A DNA stretch of 64,000 nt, from the NCBI RefSeq assembly GCF_900172265.1, contig NZ_FWFK01000006.1:186001-250000 (forward strand), written 5' to 3'. The number at the start of each line of letters is the position of its first letter. The first letter of the stretch is position 1. Positions 54,313 through 63,900 of the stretch are shown piece by piece. The position numbers and the translations under genes are program-made. The stretch comes from Roseivivax jejudonensis (GTDB lineage Bacteria > Pseudomonadota > Alphaproteobacteria > Rhodobacterales > Rhodobacteraceae). A model generated the notes under the pieces. It made no database searches. It was not told the DNA's origin and worked only from the letters and a program-made list of their open reading frames with translations.

Positions 54313-55250
54313 CGGCCCTCTCCTTCCAGTGCGAGGGTGCGGATGTAGGCCACCAGCGCCTCGACCTCGCCGTCCTCCAGGATGCCGGTGAAGTTCGGCA
54401 TGATCGGCGCGTATCCCGCGGCGACGTCGCGCTCGGGCAGGAGGATGGCGTCGCGGATATAGGCGGCGTCCGCCGTCACCGTGCGCCCGTCCTCGAGCGG
54501 AATGTCGCGGCCGAAAAGGCCGGTGAGGGGCGGCGCGTGCACGTCGCTTGCCTCCGCGTGGCAGCCCGAGCAGCCGGCGGAGGTGAACAGGCGCGCGCCC
54601 TCGGCCGCCAGCGTTTCGCCTTCGGCGCGGGTCTCGAGCCAGCGGGCATAGGCGGCGGGCTCCATCACCGTGACCTCGCCGGTCATCACCGCGTGGTTGG
54701 TGCCGCAGTATTCCGTGCAGAACAGCGGGTAGGTCCCGGGCTCGGTCGCCTCGAACCAGACGGTCGAGGTGCGGCCAGGCACCACGTCCTTCTTGATGCG
54801 GAACGCGGGCACGTAGAACGAGTGGATCACGTCCTGCGAGTTCAGGAAGACGGTGACCGGGCGCCCGGTTGGCACGTGCATCGCGTTGATTTCGCGCACG
54901 CCCGACGGGTGGCGGGTCTTCCACATCCACTGCTTGGCCTCGACGTGGTATTCCATCGCGTCGGGCGGCGCCTCGACCGCGTCGAGGCTGACCGTCGACG
55001 TGTACCAGAAGAAGAAGATCGCGAAGAAGGCGGTGGCGGCGGTCCAGAAGATCTCGACCCGCCGGCTCTCGAGGGTCGCGACGGTCTTGCGCGGGACGCC
55101 GGTTCGGGCGCGGAAGCGCAGCGAGAAGACGAAGATCAGGAGCCCGACCAGCGTCACGACGCAAAGCGAGAAGCCCACCATCGTCCAGAACAGCTGGTCG
55201 AAGGCGACCGCCTGGGTGGAGGCCTGGGCGGGAGTGATCGACCAGTTCAT
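54309..55250 (-). CDS. coxB: Cytochrome c oxidase subunit II with fused cytochrome c (caa3)
   Basis: A 313-residue subunit. Two N-terminal helices (about 20-45 and 65-90) anchor a CuA domain with [10 protein letters not shown] and [14 protein letters not shown], giving the two Cys, two His and Met ligands. A C-terminal class I cytochrome c follows (CSGCH at about residue 233, and APIMPNF with the Met ligand), so this is a caa3-type subunit II. It takes electrons from alternative complex III. It overlaps the SCO gene by ATGA. Confidence 0.9.
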   Translation of the reverse strand: MNWSITPAQASTQAVAFDQLFWTMVGFSLCVVTLVGLLIFVFSLRFRARTGVPRKTVATLESRRVEIFWTAATAFFAIFFFWYTSTVSLDAVEAPPDAMEYHVEAKQWMWKTRHPSGVREINAMHVPTGRPVTVFLNSQDVIHSFYVPAFRIKKDVVPGRTSTVWFEATEPGTYPLFCTEYCGTNHAVMTGEVTVMEPAAYARWLETRAEGETLAAEGARLFTSAGCSGCHAEASDVHAPPLTGLFGRDIPLEDGRTVTADAAYIRDAILLPERDVAAGYAPIMPNFTGILEDGEVEALVAYIRTLALEGEGR

Positions 55251-55996
55251 GTCGTCTCCTTCCGGCGGTCGCGGCGCAGCGAGATGGCCCGGCGTTCGCG
55301 CCCGAGCGCGATGAGGACGCCGCCCGCGACGAGGAGCGTGCTGACGATGCCGCCGAGTGTCGCCGCGCGGGTGATCGAGAGGGAATAGCGCCCCGTGACG
55401 GGGTCGAAGCCGTAGCAGGCGAGGGCAATGCGTTCGAAAGCGGTGCCGACCTCGCCCTCGCTCGCCTCGATGAGCGCGCGGCGGAGGTCGGCGGGCTCCG
55501 CGCGGAAGGCGGGCAGGACGCGCGCGACGCGGCCTTCGGCGGTCAGCACGTAGCGGGCCGAAGGGTGGGCGAAGCGGTCGGTCTCTTCGTCGTAGCGGTA
55601 GGCGTAGCCGAGGTCGTCGGTCAGCCCTTCAAGCGTTTCCGCGTCGGGCGTGCGGGTCTCGATGCGCTCGGGCGGCAGGGGAGCGGCCTGGCCGGCGACG
55701 AAGGCACGGGCGGCATCGGGGCCGTCGCGCGGGTCGATACCGACGATCACCAACGCATAGTCGGGACCGAGCGCGAGGTCGGTCCCGGCGAGCGCCGCGG
55801 CGGTGCGGGCGAGGATCGCATCGCAGAGCGCGCCGCAATCGTAGTCGGCGAAGATCAGGACGGTTGGCCTGGCGGTACCGAGGTCGATCGTGGCGCCTTC
55901 GGGCGGGTCGGCGCGGACCTGCGCCAACTCGGCCCTGGTGAGGCCCGCGGCAGCGGGCGCGGCGAAGGCGAAGAGAACAAGAGCGAGGCGGATCAT
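55247..55996 (-). CDS. SCO1/SenC-type copper chaperone
   Basis: A 249-residue thioredoxin-fold protein with a signal peptide (cleavage near AAAG, residue ~17), the copper-binding CGALC and a His in [10 protein letters not shown], fitting SCO1. A C-terminal membrane helix (about 215-235, [21 protein letters not shown]) anchors it. It delivers copper to the CuA site of subunit II. It is coupled to subunit II and to the small gene upstream. Confidence 0.82.
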   Translation of the reverse strand: MIRLALVLFAFAAPAAAGLTRAELAQVRADPPEGATIDLGTARPTVLIFADYDCGALCDAILARTAAALAGTDLALGPDYALVIVGIDPRDGPDAARAFVAGQAAPLPPERIETRTPDAETLEGLTDDLGYAYRYDEETDRFAHPSARYVLTAEGRVARVLPAFRAEPADLRRALIEASEGEVGTAFERIALACYGFDPVTGRYSLSITRAATLGGIVSTLLVAGGVLIALGRERRAISLRRDRRKETT

Positions 55997-56322
55997 CGCG
56001 GACCCTCCGTCGGCGCCGGGAGCGGGTCGTAGGCCGCCGCGCCACGCTCGGCGATGATCTGCATTGCCTCTTCGATCGGAGTGCGGCCCTCGGCCCCGTT
56101 CATCAACGCCCGTTGCTCCGCGCGCCAGGCGTCGAAATTGGCCACCGGGGCGGTTTCGAGCTGCGGGGCACCGAAATCATCGGGCGCCGGATAGGACGCG
56201 GGCCGCGCGCCCGTGTAGCCGAAATAGACGACGGCGACGGCGATGCAGAGCAACGCGAGCGAAGCGGCGATGGTGGCGACGACCCAGCGGACCGGGAAAT
56301 CGGGCTGGCGCAACTCATCCAT
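55993..56322 (-). CDS. Small single-helix protein of the ACIII-caa3 operon
   Basis: A 109-residue protein with an N-terminal helix (about 12-37) followed by a Pro-rich acidic exterior part (GARPASYPAPDDFGAPQ) and a helical tail. No family is recognised; a role in assembly or structure of complex III is inferred from its place between actF and the SCO gene. ATG at 56322 with ggag eight bases upstream is favoured over GTG at 56331. It overlaps actF by eight bases. Confidence 0.65.
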   Translation of the reverse strand: MDELRQPDFPVRWVVATIAASLALLCIAVAVVYFGYTGARPASYPAPDDFGAPQLETAPVANFDAWRAEQRALMNGAEGRTPIEEAMQIIAERGAAAYDPLPAPTEGPR

Positions 56323-57313
56323 CGCGTCCACTCCACGTCAGGGCCGCGAGAGCAAGCAGGGTGAGGATCGCCGCCGCCCCGAGGAGCGCGGGGAGAGGCG
56401 CCTCCGGCACGGCCAGCCAGAGAATGTGCAGGACAGCCGCGGCCAGCACCACGGTTCCGACCTGCCGGAGCGTCGCGTCCGAGCCGCGGCGGTCGGTGCG
56501 GATCAGCGCGGCGAAGGGCACCAGCACACCGAGGATCACCGTCAGCGCGATGAGCGCGGTGCCCAGGCCGTCGGCGCGCGCGCCATACCACGCGGCCTTG
56601 AAGGGCAGGTTGCCGGACCAGCTGACCAGGAACTGCATCGCGGCGAGGTAGAAGGCCCCGAGGCAGCAGGCGAGCAGGAGGCCGCCCCAATCGGCCACCG
56701 CTCTGGCCCGGCGCGTGTCGAGGCCAAGCGCGGCGCAGAATGCGAGGGCGATGCCGAGTTGCATTGCCGCGAGCAGCATCCCGAAGGTCGTGGAGAGCAT
56801 CGCCGGATCGCGCGAGAGGATCCAGTCGAGCCCGGCGACGCCGACGGTGATGCCGTAGCCGGTCAGCAGGAGCGCCGCCGGAACCGGCGCGGGTCTGCGA
56901 GGCGCGAGCCAGCCGATCAGCGACCAGAGCGCGAGGATGGCCGCGCCGCGCAGGGCAAAGGACCACGGTACGAGGTAGATCTCGCCACGCAGACCCTCGG
57001 CGCCCTGCCACCACGGGTAGAGGAGCGGACCGGCGAGGAAAACCAGCACCCCGAACGGCGCGACCAGAGGCGTCGCACGGGCGAGGGCGGGCAGGGTGGT
57101 GCCCCCGGCCTCCGGCCAGACGCCGCCGGTCAGCCGCGCGATGAGCAGCCAGACGCCGGCGCCGGTGGTCGCCGACAGCGCCGTGACCCAGGCGACGAGC
57201 AGGCCGCCAGCCATCGCCGCGGGGGCAAGGATCGCGAGCAGGGCGATGATCGCGACGGCCGCGACCGCGACGGTCGCGGTGCGTGCTGGGCGTATGCGGC
57301 GCGCCTCAGCCAC
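56315..57313 (-). CDS. actF: Alternative complex III subunit ActF
   Basis: A 332-residue membrane protein with about nine or ten helices, following ActE. Family-like segments are LRGEIYLVPWSFALRGAAILAL and FYLAAMQFLVSWSGNLPFKAAWY. It is shorter than many ActF proteins (about 400). It is part of the membrane core that oxidises quinol. The start is GTG at 57313 with ggagg six bases upstream. Confidence 0.8.
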   Translation of the reverse strand: MAEARRIRPARTATVAVAAVAIIALLAILAPAAMAGGLLVAWVTALSATTGAGVWLLIARLTGGVWPEAGGTTLPALARATPLVAPFGVLVFLAGPLLYPWWQGAEGLRGEIYLVPWSFALRGAAILALWSLIGWLAPRRPAPVPAALLLTGYGITVGVAGLDWILSRDPAMLSTTFGMLLAAMQLGIALAFCAALGLDTRRARAVADWGGLLLACCLGAFYLAAMQFLVSWSGNLPFKAAWYGARADGLGTALIALTVILGVLVPFAALIRTDRRGSDATLRQVGTVVLAAAVLHILWLAVPEAPLPALLGAAAILTLLALAALTWSGRDG

Positions 57314-57845
57314 CCGAAGCCTCCACCGGACGGAGCGCTCGGCCGGGGTGGTCCGGCGCGATGTCGGGCTCGGCGGCCTGGAGCGCGCGGATATACGCGG
57401 CGATGGCCCAGCGGTCGGACGGCGCGACGCGGTCGCCGTAGGGGAACATCACGCCGTAGCCGGTGCCGATCACCCGCACGAAGTGCTCTGCCGGAGCCGT
57501 GCGCAGGCGTGCGCTCAGCAGAGACGGCGGCTGCGGGAAGCCGCGCTCGACCACGCGGCCGTCGCCCGCGCCGGTGTAGCCGTGGCAGGGCGTGCAGAAG
57601 ATCTCGAACCGCTCCCGGCCGCGGGCGAGCAGGTCGGGCGTGACGTCCGGCCGCTCCATGCGCAGCGCGGCGGGGGGTGCGTTGCGCGGTACGGTGCCGG
57701 CGACCCACGGGCGCGCCGCCGCGTTGTCCTCCCACACGGTCGAGGTCTCCCACGCCTCAAGCTTCGGCTGGTTGGCGAGCGAGGCGTCCTCTTCGCGGCA
57801 GCCGGCGATGGCGGCGATGCAGGCGATTGCGACGGCGACCCTCAT
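57306..57845 (-). CDS. actE: Alternative complex III monoheme cytochrome c lipoprotein ActE
   Basis: A 179-residue protein with a lipobox-type signal (IAAIAGC, acylation at Cys17) and one heme site CTPCH at about residue 88. GTGYGVMFPYGDRVAP and RWAIAAYIRAL are conserved in ActE. It carries electrons on the periplasmic side from ActA toward the oxidase. It overlaps ActD by 4 bases. Confidence 0.87.
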   Translation of the reverse strand: MRVAVAIACIAAIAGCREEDASLANQPKLEAWETSTVWEDNAAARPWVAGTVPRNAPPAALRMERPDVTPDLLARGRERFEIFCTPCHGYTGAGDGRVVERGFPQPPSLLSARLRTAPAEHFVRVIGTGYGVMFPYGDRVAPSDRWAIAAYIRALQAAEPDIAPDHPGRALRPVEASGG

Positions 57846-58354
57846 GCGCCCACCTCCACGATCTCGTGCAGGCCCTCGAGGCGCGACAGGCGCATCCGGT
57901 CCGGGGCGGTGTCGCCCGGAATGGTCAGGAAGAAGCGGTCGTCGGTGGCGAGCTCGGTCTCGGCCGTGATGAAGAAGGGATGGTGCAGGCGGGGCAGGCC
58001 GCAGCGCCGGATCATCGCCACGAAGCCGCCCGCGGCGGCGCCCAGGATGCCCGTCTCGAAGGTGGCGAAGCCGAAGGCGGGCCACGAGAACAACGGTCGG
58101 CCGCCCGCGTTGAGCGGATACAGCCAGACCGCCGACCAGGCCTGGAACGCGAAGATCGACGCGGCGCAGACGAGCCCGCTGATCAGCATCACACGACGGA
58201 CGCTCGGACCGCCGGGCTCGAGCGCCGTCTCGAGTTCGGCGATGCGCCAGGGGGTGTGGGCGTCCATGCCGGTCACGCCCTCCGCGCGCAGCGCCTTCAC
58301 CGCGGCCACGAGGGGTGCGGTCTCGGTGAACACGAGGTGAAGCTGGTGGGTCAT
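57842..58354 (-). CDS. actD: Alternative complex III subunit ActD (DUF3341)
   Basis: A 170-residue protein with two membrane helices (about 55-78 and 95-115) and the DUF3341 pattern VKALRAEGVTGMDAHTPW at the N-terminus plus PAFGFATFETGILGAA. It is a membrane subunit of complex III. It overlaps ActC and ActE by 4 bases each. Confidence 0.87.
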   Translation of the reverse strand: MTHQLHLVFTETAPLVAAVKALRAEGVTGMDAHTPWRIAELETALEPGGPSVRRVMLISGLVCAASIFAFQAWSAVWLYPLNAGGRPLFSWPAFGFATFETGILGAAAGGFVAMIRRCGLPRLHHPFFITAETELATDDRFFLTIPGDTAPDRMRLSRLEGLHEIVEVGA

Positions 58355-59691
58355 GTCGGCGCCTCCTCGGCCACCTGCTCCTTCATCTCGTGGATCGACA
58401 CCGCCGGGATGACACGCAGGAAGAGCGTGAAGAGCAGGCCGAAGAACCCCAGCGTGCCGGCAAAGAGCGCCCAGTCCCAGAGCGTCGGCCAGTAGGACGA
58501 CCATTGCGACGGCAGGTAGCCGCGGGCCGGCGGCACGACGGTGATGACCACCCGCTCGAGCCACATGCCGATATTGATCGCGATGGCGATGAGGATCGTC
58601 GAGGGCAGGTGGCGCCGGAAGAACGGCCACCAGTAGAGCTGCGGGATGATACAATTGCCGGCGAGCATCCCCCAGTAGAGCGGCCAGAAGTCGCCCCAGA
58701 GCTGGGTCGCGACGACGTGCTGCTCGGCGTGCTCTCCGGAATACCAGCCGTAGAACCACTCGGTGGCGTAGCTGACGGTCATGATCAGCGATCCGGTCAG
58801 GAGGATCTTGCCCATGACATCGAAATGCCGGTCGGTGATCAGGTGGGCCGCGTTCAGCGCGCGGCGGAAGATCGCGGCCAGCACGACCACCATGGCAAAG
58901 CCCGAGAACATGGCGCCGACCACGAAATAGGGCGGGAAGATCGACTCGTTCCAGCCCGGCGCGATGCCCGCGGCGTAGTCCATGCCGACGACCGAGTGCA
59001 CCGAGATCACCAGCGGCACGCCCATCGCCGCCATCGCGCCGTAGTAGCTCTGCCACGTCTGCCAATGCCGCGCCGAGCCGCGCCAGCCAAGAGCGAGGAT
59101 GCCGTAGGCGACCTGCGCGATCCGGCCTTTCGCGCGGTCGCGCAGGGTGGCGAAATCGGGGATTGCGCCGGTGTACCAGAACATCAGCGAAAACAGGATG
59201 TAGCTGGCGATGGCGAAGAAGTCCCAGACCAGCGGGCTGCGCCACTGCGGCACCAGCCCGAGCGTGTTGGGGTAGGGCACCAGCCAGTAGAACAGCCACG
59301 GCCGCCCGAGGTGGAAGATCGGGAAGAGGCCGGCGATGCAGGCGGCAAACAGCGTCATCGCCTCGGCGAAGCGATTGATCGAGGTGCGCCAGCGCTGGCG
59401 CGTGAGCAGCAGCATGGCGGAGATCAGCGTGCCGGCGTTGCCGATGCCGATCCACCAGACGTAGTTGACGAGCGCGAACCCCCAGACGTTCGAGGTGTTG
59501 ATCCCCCAGATGCCGACGCCGCCCGCGACGAGCACGACGAGGCTGACGACCATCAGAATGCTGAGGCCGAGGCAGAGGATCAGGCAGGCCCACCAGATGC
59601 GCCCGAAGCGCGGCCGAAGCAGCGGGTCCGCCACATCGGCGGTCAGGCGGCCGGGCGCGCGGTCCGGCAGGACGGCATCGGTGGCGCTCAC
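58351..59691 (-). CDS. actC: Alternative complex III quinol-oxidising subunit ActC (NrfD-like)
   Basis: A 446-residue membrane protein of the NrfD/PsrC family with about ten helices. Features: WIGIGNAGTLISAMLLLTRQ, PIFHLGRPWLFYWLVPYPN, SVHSVVGMDYAAGIAPGW and PQLYWWPFFRR, all typical of ActC. It holds the quinol site. The start is GTG at 59691 with ggagg just upstream; it overlaps ActB by 4 bases. Confidence 0.9.
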   Translation of the reverse strand: MSATDAVLPDRAPGRLTADVADPLLRPRFGRIWWACLILCLGLSILMVVSLVVLVAGGVGIWGINTSNVWGFALVNYVWWIGIGNAGTLISAMLLLTRQRWRTSINRFAEAMTLFAACIAGLFPIFHLGRPWLFYWLVPYPNTLGLVPQWRSPLVWDFFAIASYILFSLMFWYTGAIPDFATLRDRAKGRIAQVAYGILALGWRGSARHWQTWQSYYGAMAAMGVPLVISVHSVVGMDYAAGIAPGWNESIFPPYFVVGAMFSGFAMVVVLAAIFRRALNAAHLITDRHFDVMGKILLTGSLIMTVSYATEWFYGWYSGEHAEQHVVATQLWGDFWPLYWGMLAGNCIIPQLYWWPFFRRHLPSTILIAIAINIGMWLERVVITVVPPARGYLPSQWSSYWPTLWDWALFAGTLGFFGLLFTLFLRVIPAVSIHEMKEQVAEEAPT

Positions 59692-62405
59692 GCCTCCTCC
59701 TCCGGTGTGACGCGGGCGAGGTAGGTCGTGCGGGGCCGTGTGCCGAGATGCTCGAGAAGCGCGTAGTGGCGCGGACTGTCCTTGGCGCGGCTGACGGCGC
59801 TCTCGGGGTCGGTGATGTCGCCGAAGGTGATCGCCTCCGCCGGGCAGGCGGATTGGCAGGCGGTCACGACCTCGCCGTCCGCGATGGGCCGGTCCTCGCG
59901 CGAGGCGGCGTGGTTCGCGGCCTCGATCCGCTGGACGCAGTAGGTGCACTTCTCCATCACGCCACGGCCGCGGACGCTCACGTCCGGGTTGCGCATCGCC
60001 TGCAGCAGGTCGGCGCCGAGGTTGGCGTGCGCCTGGCTGTCGGCATAGTCGAAGAAATTGAAGCGGCGCACCTGGTAGGGGCAGTTGGCCTGGCAGAAGC
60101 GGGTGCCGACGCAGCGGTTGTAGACCTGCGCGTTGAGCCCCTGCTCGTCGTGAACCGACGCCGCGACGGGGCAGGCGGGCTCGCAGGGCGCCTTCTCGCA
60201 ATGCATGCAGGGGACGGGCTGGAAGCCACGGCCGGTGCCCTCGGGCAGGTCGTAGGCGTCGATCCGGATCCAGTGCATGTGCCGCCCGCGCGCGACCTCG
60301 TCCGCGCCGACGACGGGGATGTTGTTCTCCGACTGGCAGGCGATCATGCACGCGTTGCAGCCCGAGCAGACGTCTGTGTCGATCACCATGCCCCAGGACG
60401 GGCTGTCGTACTCCCACGCGGCGTAGAAGCTCTCTGTCGTATGGTGCGCCTTGTGCACCTCGGGCTCCGCGTGCGTGACGCTGCGCAGGATCTCGCGACC
60501 GTGCTGGCCGAACTCGCGCTGCGTGCGAACCAGAAGGCCGCTCTTGCCGGTCGGCCGCACGTCGATGCGCGGACCGAGCGGCGCCGTGTCGGCCCCGACG
60601 CCGCTGCCGATGGGACCGGCGAGCCGACGGCCGTAACCGAGCGTCGTGCCGACGACCCCGTCGGCCTGTCCGGGCAGGATCGTTGCGGGGAGCCAGACGG
60701 TCTGACCGCGACCCGACAGCGCGACGGTGTCGCCCTCCTCGATGCCGAGCCGACCGGCGTCGGCGCGCGAAAGGCTTGCCGCGTTGCCCCAGACCTGTTT
60801 CGTCAGCGGTGCGGGACATTCCTGCAACCAGCCGTTCGGGGCGTATTCGCCGGTCAGAACGGCGTGCGAGATCTGTGCGACATGGGCGAAGGCGCCGGTG
60901 CCTTGCGGGGCCTCGTCCGGCGCGGGCTCGTAGGCCGGCGAGACATCCTCGACCGGGAAGTCGTCGATCACGCCCGCGCGCAGCGCGCCGTCCCAGAGAT
61001 CGTCGAAATCGGTGCCCCAGCGGGCGCCCCAGGTTTCCTGAACCAGCGCGCGGGGATCCGTGCCGGTGCGTCCGCGCAGCATCTCGAGGACGGCGTGCGC
61101 GGAGCGGGTTTCGTGCAGCGGCGCGATCAGCGGCTGGACGAGCGACGCGGTCCCGTCCACCGAGCGGAGGTCGGACCAGTCCTCGAGCGGGTGGTGCAGG
61201 GGCGCATGCAGCGCGGCGCGGCTGGCGGTCTCGTCCTCGCGCAGGCCGAAATGGATCAGCTCGACGTCCGCAGCGGCGTCCTCGAACGCGGGACCCATGT
61301 CGTAGGCCGGGTTCGCGCCGAGCACGATCAGGCGGCGCACCTCTCCCGATCGCAGCGCCGGGATCAGCGTCGACGCGTCCTCCTGCGTGAGCGCGGGCCA
61401 GCGCCAGAAGGGCAAGCGGCGCGACATCGGGGCGGCGAGGCGGCGGTTGATTTCCTCGATCAACGCCAGCGTCTCCGGCGGCAGGTCCGGACCGGGCAGG
61501 ACACAGGCGCGGCCCTCGGCCGCGGTGAGCGCGCGGGCGGCTTCGGCGATCGGGGCAGGGGCATCGCCGCCCTCGAGCGCATCGCGCAGATCGCGGGCTG
61601 CGCCGGAAAGATCGGCGGGCGCCACGGGTGTGCGCCGGTCCGCCTTGGTGCCGGTGAGGGTCGGAACCGGCTCGAAGGCGAAGAGCCGGAAGGTGTCGCG
61701 ACGCGCGCGCCGGGCCTCGGACCATCCCTTGGTCATCGCGACCTGGGCGGGGCCGGGGCCGAGCGGATCGGCCCCGAGCGTCACCACGGCGTCGAGCGAC
61801 GCCCAGTCCGGCCAGAGCTGCATGCGATCGAGCGGGCCCGGGCCGGCGGGAACCTCCAGCGCGGGGGCCGCCCCACGGTGGGTGAACCAGCGCAGGCCCG
61901 GGGTCTCGTCCATCAGCGCGCCGACCTGGCGTGCGAGGGTGGGCGAGCCGACCGGGCCGGTGAGGAGCGCGGTTCCGTTCTCTGCCACGGCGGCGCGCAG
62001 GCGCTCGGCGACCGCGGACCACGTGACCGGCGTGCCGCCCGCCACCGGGCTCGTGGTACGGGAGGGATCGAACAGCGCCAGAAGCTCGGCCTCGGCGAAG
62101 GCGTCCGTTCCGCCGCGGCTCGCCGGGTGGTCGGGATTGCCGTGCACCTTGGTGGGCCGGCCCTGGTGGCTTTCGACCAGCACGCCACGCGCGGCACCGG
62201 CGAGCGGGAGCGCTGTCGCGAACATCACCGCGTCGCCCGAGGCGCCGTATTCGGGCATGTCGCGATAGGGCAGCATTTCTTCCTGCCGCCGGCACCCGGA
62301 GGCGAGCGCCGCGGCACCCGCGGCGAAGAGCTTGAGCGCCCCGCGGCGGTCGACGGCGGTGCCGTCGTCGGCACAGAGATCCGGCGGGCCCTCTAGCGGT
62401 GGCAT
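59688..62405 (-). CDS. actB: Alternative complex III iron-sulfur subunit ActB
   Basis: A 905-residue fusion of a molybdopterin-oxidoreductase-like domain, which in this complex holds no molybdenum cofactor, and an iron-sulfur ferredoxin-like domain. The N-terminus has a twin-arginine motif (VDRRGALKLFAAG) followed by a lipobox-like ASGC, suggesting Tat export and lipidation. The C-terminal part has CSGCNACMIAC, CMHCEKAPCEPAC, CVGTRFCQANC and CTYC for three [4Fe-4S] and one [3Fe-4S] clusters in the usual arrangement. It overlaps ActA by 13 bases. Confidence 0.9.
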   Translation of the reverse strand: MPPLEGPPDLCADDGTAVDRRGALKLFAAGAAALASGCRRQEEMLPYRDMPEYGASGDAVMFATALPLAGAARGVLVESHQGRPTKVHGNPDHPASRGGTDAFAEAELLALFDPSRTTSPVAGGTPVTWSAVAERLRAAVAENGTALLTGPVGSPTLARQVGALMDETPGLRWFTHRGAAPALEVPAGPGPLDRMQLWPDWASLDAVVTLGADPLGPGPAQVAMTKGWSEARRARRDTFRLFAFEPVPTLTGTKADRRTPVAPADLSGAARDLRDALEGGDAPAPIAEAARALTAAEGRACVLPGPDLPPETLALIEEINRRLAAPMSRRLPFWRWPALTQEDASTLIPALRSGEVRRLIVLGANPAYDMGPAFEDAAADVELIHFGLREDETASRAALHAPLHHPLEDWSDLRSVDGTASLVQPLIAPLHETRSAHAVLEMLRGRTGTDPRALVQETWGARWGTDFDDLWDGALRAGVIDDFPVEDVSPAYEPAPDEAPQGTGAFAHVAQISHAVLTGEYAPNGWLQECPAPLTKQVWGNAASLSRADAGRLGIEEGDTVALSGRGQTVWLPATILPGQADGVVGTTLGYGRRLAGPIGSGVGADTAPLGPRIDVRPTGKSGLLVRTQREFGQHGREILRSVTHAEPEVHKAHHTTESFYAAWEYDSPSWGMVIDTDVCSGCNACMIACQSENNIPVVGADEVARGRHMHWIRIDAYDLPEGTGRGFQPVPCMHCEKAPCEPACPVAASVHDEQGLNAQVYNRCVGTRFCQANCPYQVRRFNFFDYADSQAHANLGADLLQAMRNPDVSVRGRGVMEKCTYCVQRIEAANHAASREDRPIADGEVVTACQSACPAEAITFGDITDPESAVSRAKDSPRHYALLEHLGTRPRTTYLARVTPEEEA

Positions 62406-63052
62406 GTGGTGCAGTCCGTCAGGGTCGAGCTGTCGATGTCGTAATCCTCCAGGAGCACGTGGATCGCGGCGGCGTCGACCTTGGCCTCGCGCGGCGGGAT
62501 CGGTGAGAAGACCTGCTCCGGCGGGCTGAGGTTGGGGCCCGGATCGCGGTGGCAGTCGAGGCACCAGCCCATGGTGAGCGGTTCCTGCTGGCCGATCAGG
62601 CGCATCTCGCCCACGGCGCCGTGGCAACTTGTACAGGCGACGCCGTTCGTCACGTGGGTCGAGTGGTTGAAGTAGACGTGGTCCGCCAGATCATGCACCC
62701 GGTTCCAGCGCAGCCGCTCGCCGCTCTCCCAGCTGGCGCGAACCGGCTGCAGCATCTCCTCTTGGGACCAGAGACGACTGTGGCAGGTCATGCAGGTCTC
62801 GGTCGGCGGCAGGCCGGCGCTGGCGCTTTGCGTCACCGAGCTATGGCAATAGCGGCAGTCGATGCCGATCTCGGCCGTGTGGTGGCGATGGCTGAACGGC
62901 ACATTCTGATCGACGATGCGGCCTTCGCCTGTGGCGTAGTCGGTCCAGCGCAGGAAGATCAGCGTCGCCAGGATGACGGCCGGAACGATCACCAGGGACG
63001 GCAGCGCGAGACGCGCGGCCGTGGTCGCTCCCGGCCCGAAAATCTGGCTCAT
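62393..63052 (-). CDS. actA: Alternative complex III pentaheme cytochrome c ActA
   Basis: A 219-residue cytochrome with one N-terminal helix (about 18-36) and five heme sites (CRYCH, CMTCH, CTSCH, CLDCH, CTTCH). FSHRHHTAEIGIDCRYCH is typical of ActA. It collects electrons from the iron-sulfur chain. It is the first gene of the 12-gene operon, with a 304-base gap to the divergent gene at 63357. Confidence 0.9.
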   Translation of the reverse strand: MSQIFGPGATTAARLALPSLVIVPAVILATLIFLRWTDYATGEGRIVDQNVPFSHRHHTAEIGIDCRYCHSSVTQSASAGLPPTETCMTCHSRLWSQEEMLQPVRASWESGERLRWNRVHDLADHVYFNHSTHVTNGVACTSCHGAVGEMRLIGQQEPLTMGWCLDCHRDPGPNLSPPEQVFSPIPPREAKVDAAAIHVLLEDYDIDSSTLTDCTTCHR

Positions 63053-63356
63053 CCCGCTCTCCCGCCTGGCTTTGGTCGACGCGGCTCCCGAATGATAACG
63101 GTTCCGTGAGCGCAGGGTTTCTCACCCATCGGAAGTTTCTTGTCCGATGCCTCTGTTTGCGCGCGCGTCCGCCACTCCGAAAAATCACCGACGACGGCGC
63201 GAACATTCGAGCGCAAGAGATGTTCCCGGACTTCCGAAACCGCTGTGCGCGGTCGCCGAAGGTCCGGCCCATGCGCGGGCTGCACGTATCCGTCGTGTGG
63301 CGGACCCGACGTCGCTCATCGCGGCGCACCGGCGCGGTCAGGACAAAGGAGGCGAC
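63053..63356. other. Divergent intergenic region before the respiratory operon
   Basis: A 304-base gap with an EcfG-type promoter on the minus strand toward actA (entered separately) and the strong ribosome binding site aaaggagg of the gene at 63357. No other gene-like frame is seen. Confidence 0.5.
63202..63226 (-). promoter_or_regulatory. EcfG-type promoter facing the respiratory operon
   Basis: On the minus strand GGAAC (63226-63222) and GTT (63204-63202) are 17 bases apart. The next start on that strand is actA at 63052, so the leader would be about 150 bases. Confidence 0.5.
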
Positions 63357-63632
63357 TTGACGCGCATGTTCGACATATCGCGGTTTCTCACCCCAGACGG
63401 AGAGCTTGTCGGACCGGAGGAGTTGCAGGAGATCATGGCCGAGCAGGGCTATTCCTCGGGCGACCGCGACCAGTACCTGAAGTCGCTGCTGACCGAGCTC
63501 GGGCAATCCGATGCGACGGCCACCAAGAGCGGCCGGCAGGAACAGATCGTGCAGGAGATCCGCGACATCCTGAAGAACGAGCAGGATCGCGAGGCACCTT
63601 CGGCGCCGACGGACGACGAGGCCGACGAGTGA
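63357..63632 (+). CDS. Small acidic hypothetical protein
   Basis: A 91-residue acidic protein of mostly helical character (FDISRFLTPDGELVGPEELQ, then QEQIVQEIRDILKNEQ). I do not recognise it. The start is probably TTG at 63357, four bases after a perfect aaaggagg; ATG at 63366 would be 13 bases from that site, too far. It carries no signal or membrane helix. Confidence 0.6.
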   Translation: MTRMFDISRFLTPDGELVGPEELQEIMAEQGYSSGDRDQYLKSLLTELGQSDATATKSGRQEQIVQEIRDILKNEQDREAPSAPTDDEADE

Positions 63633-63900
63633 CGTCGTGCGCCGGCTCCGCGGCGTCGGATCGGGCTTGGCGGACGCGGCCTCGGGTCCGGTGACGAGAA
63701 ATCAACGGATCTTCGCGAGACCCGCATCTCTCGGGGTTCTCGAGTGAAGCCGGCAGCAGCACGACCTGCGGAATGCTCCAGCCGGTCGAGCTGAATTCGA
63801 CGCGTTCAACACAGTGGTCCGAGGAAGCCGGCGTCGCCTGCGTGTCGGCCGAGCGTCACGAGCGAGAGGCTGCATCGAGAGGTGCCCGGAGCATCGAAAG

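Noticed and set aside
59692-62295. Minus-strand open frame extending actC upstream by about 870 codons
   Set aside because: It is the shifted frame of actB; the real actC start is GTG at 59691 with a ribosome binding site.
63095-63125. ggttcc near 63100 considered as a second minus-strand EcfG -35 before actA
   Set aside because: No GTT follows at 16 or 17 bases.
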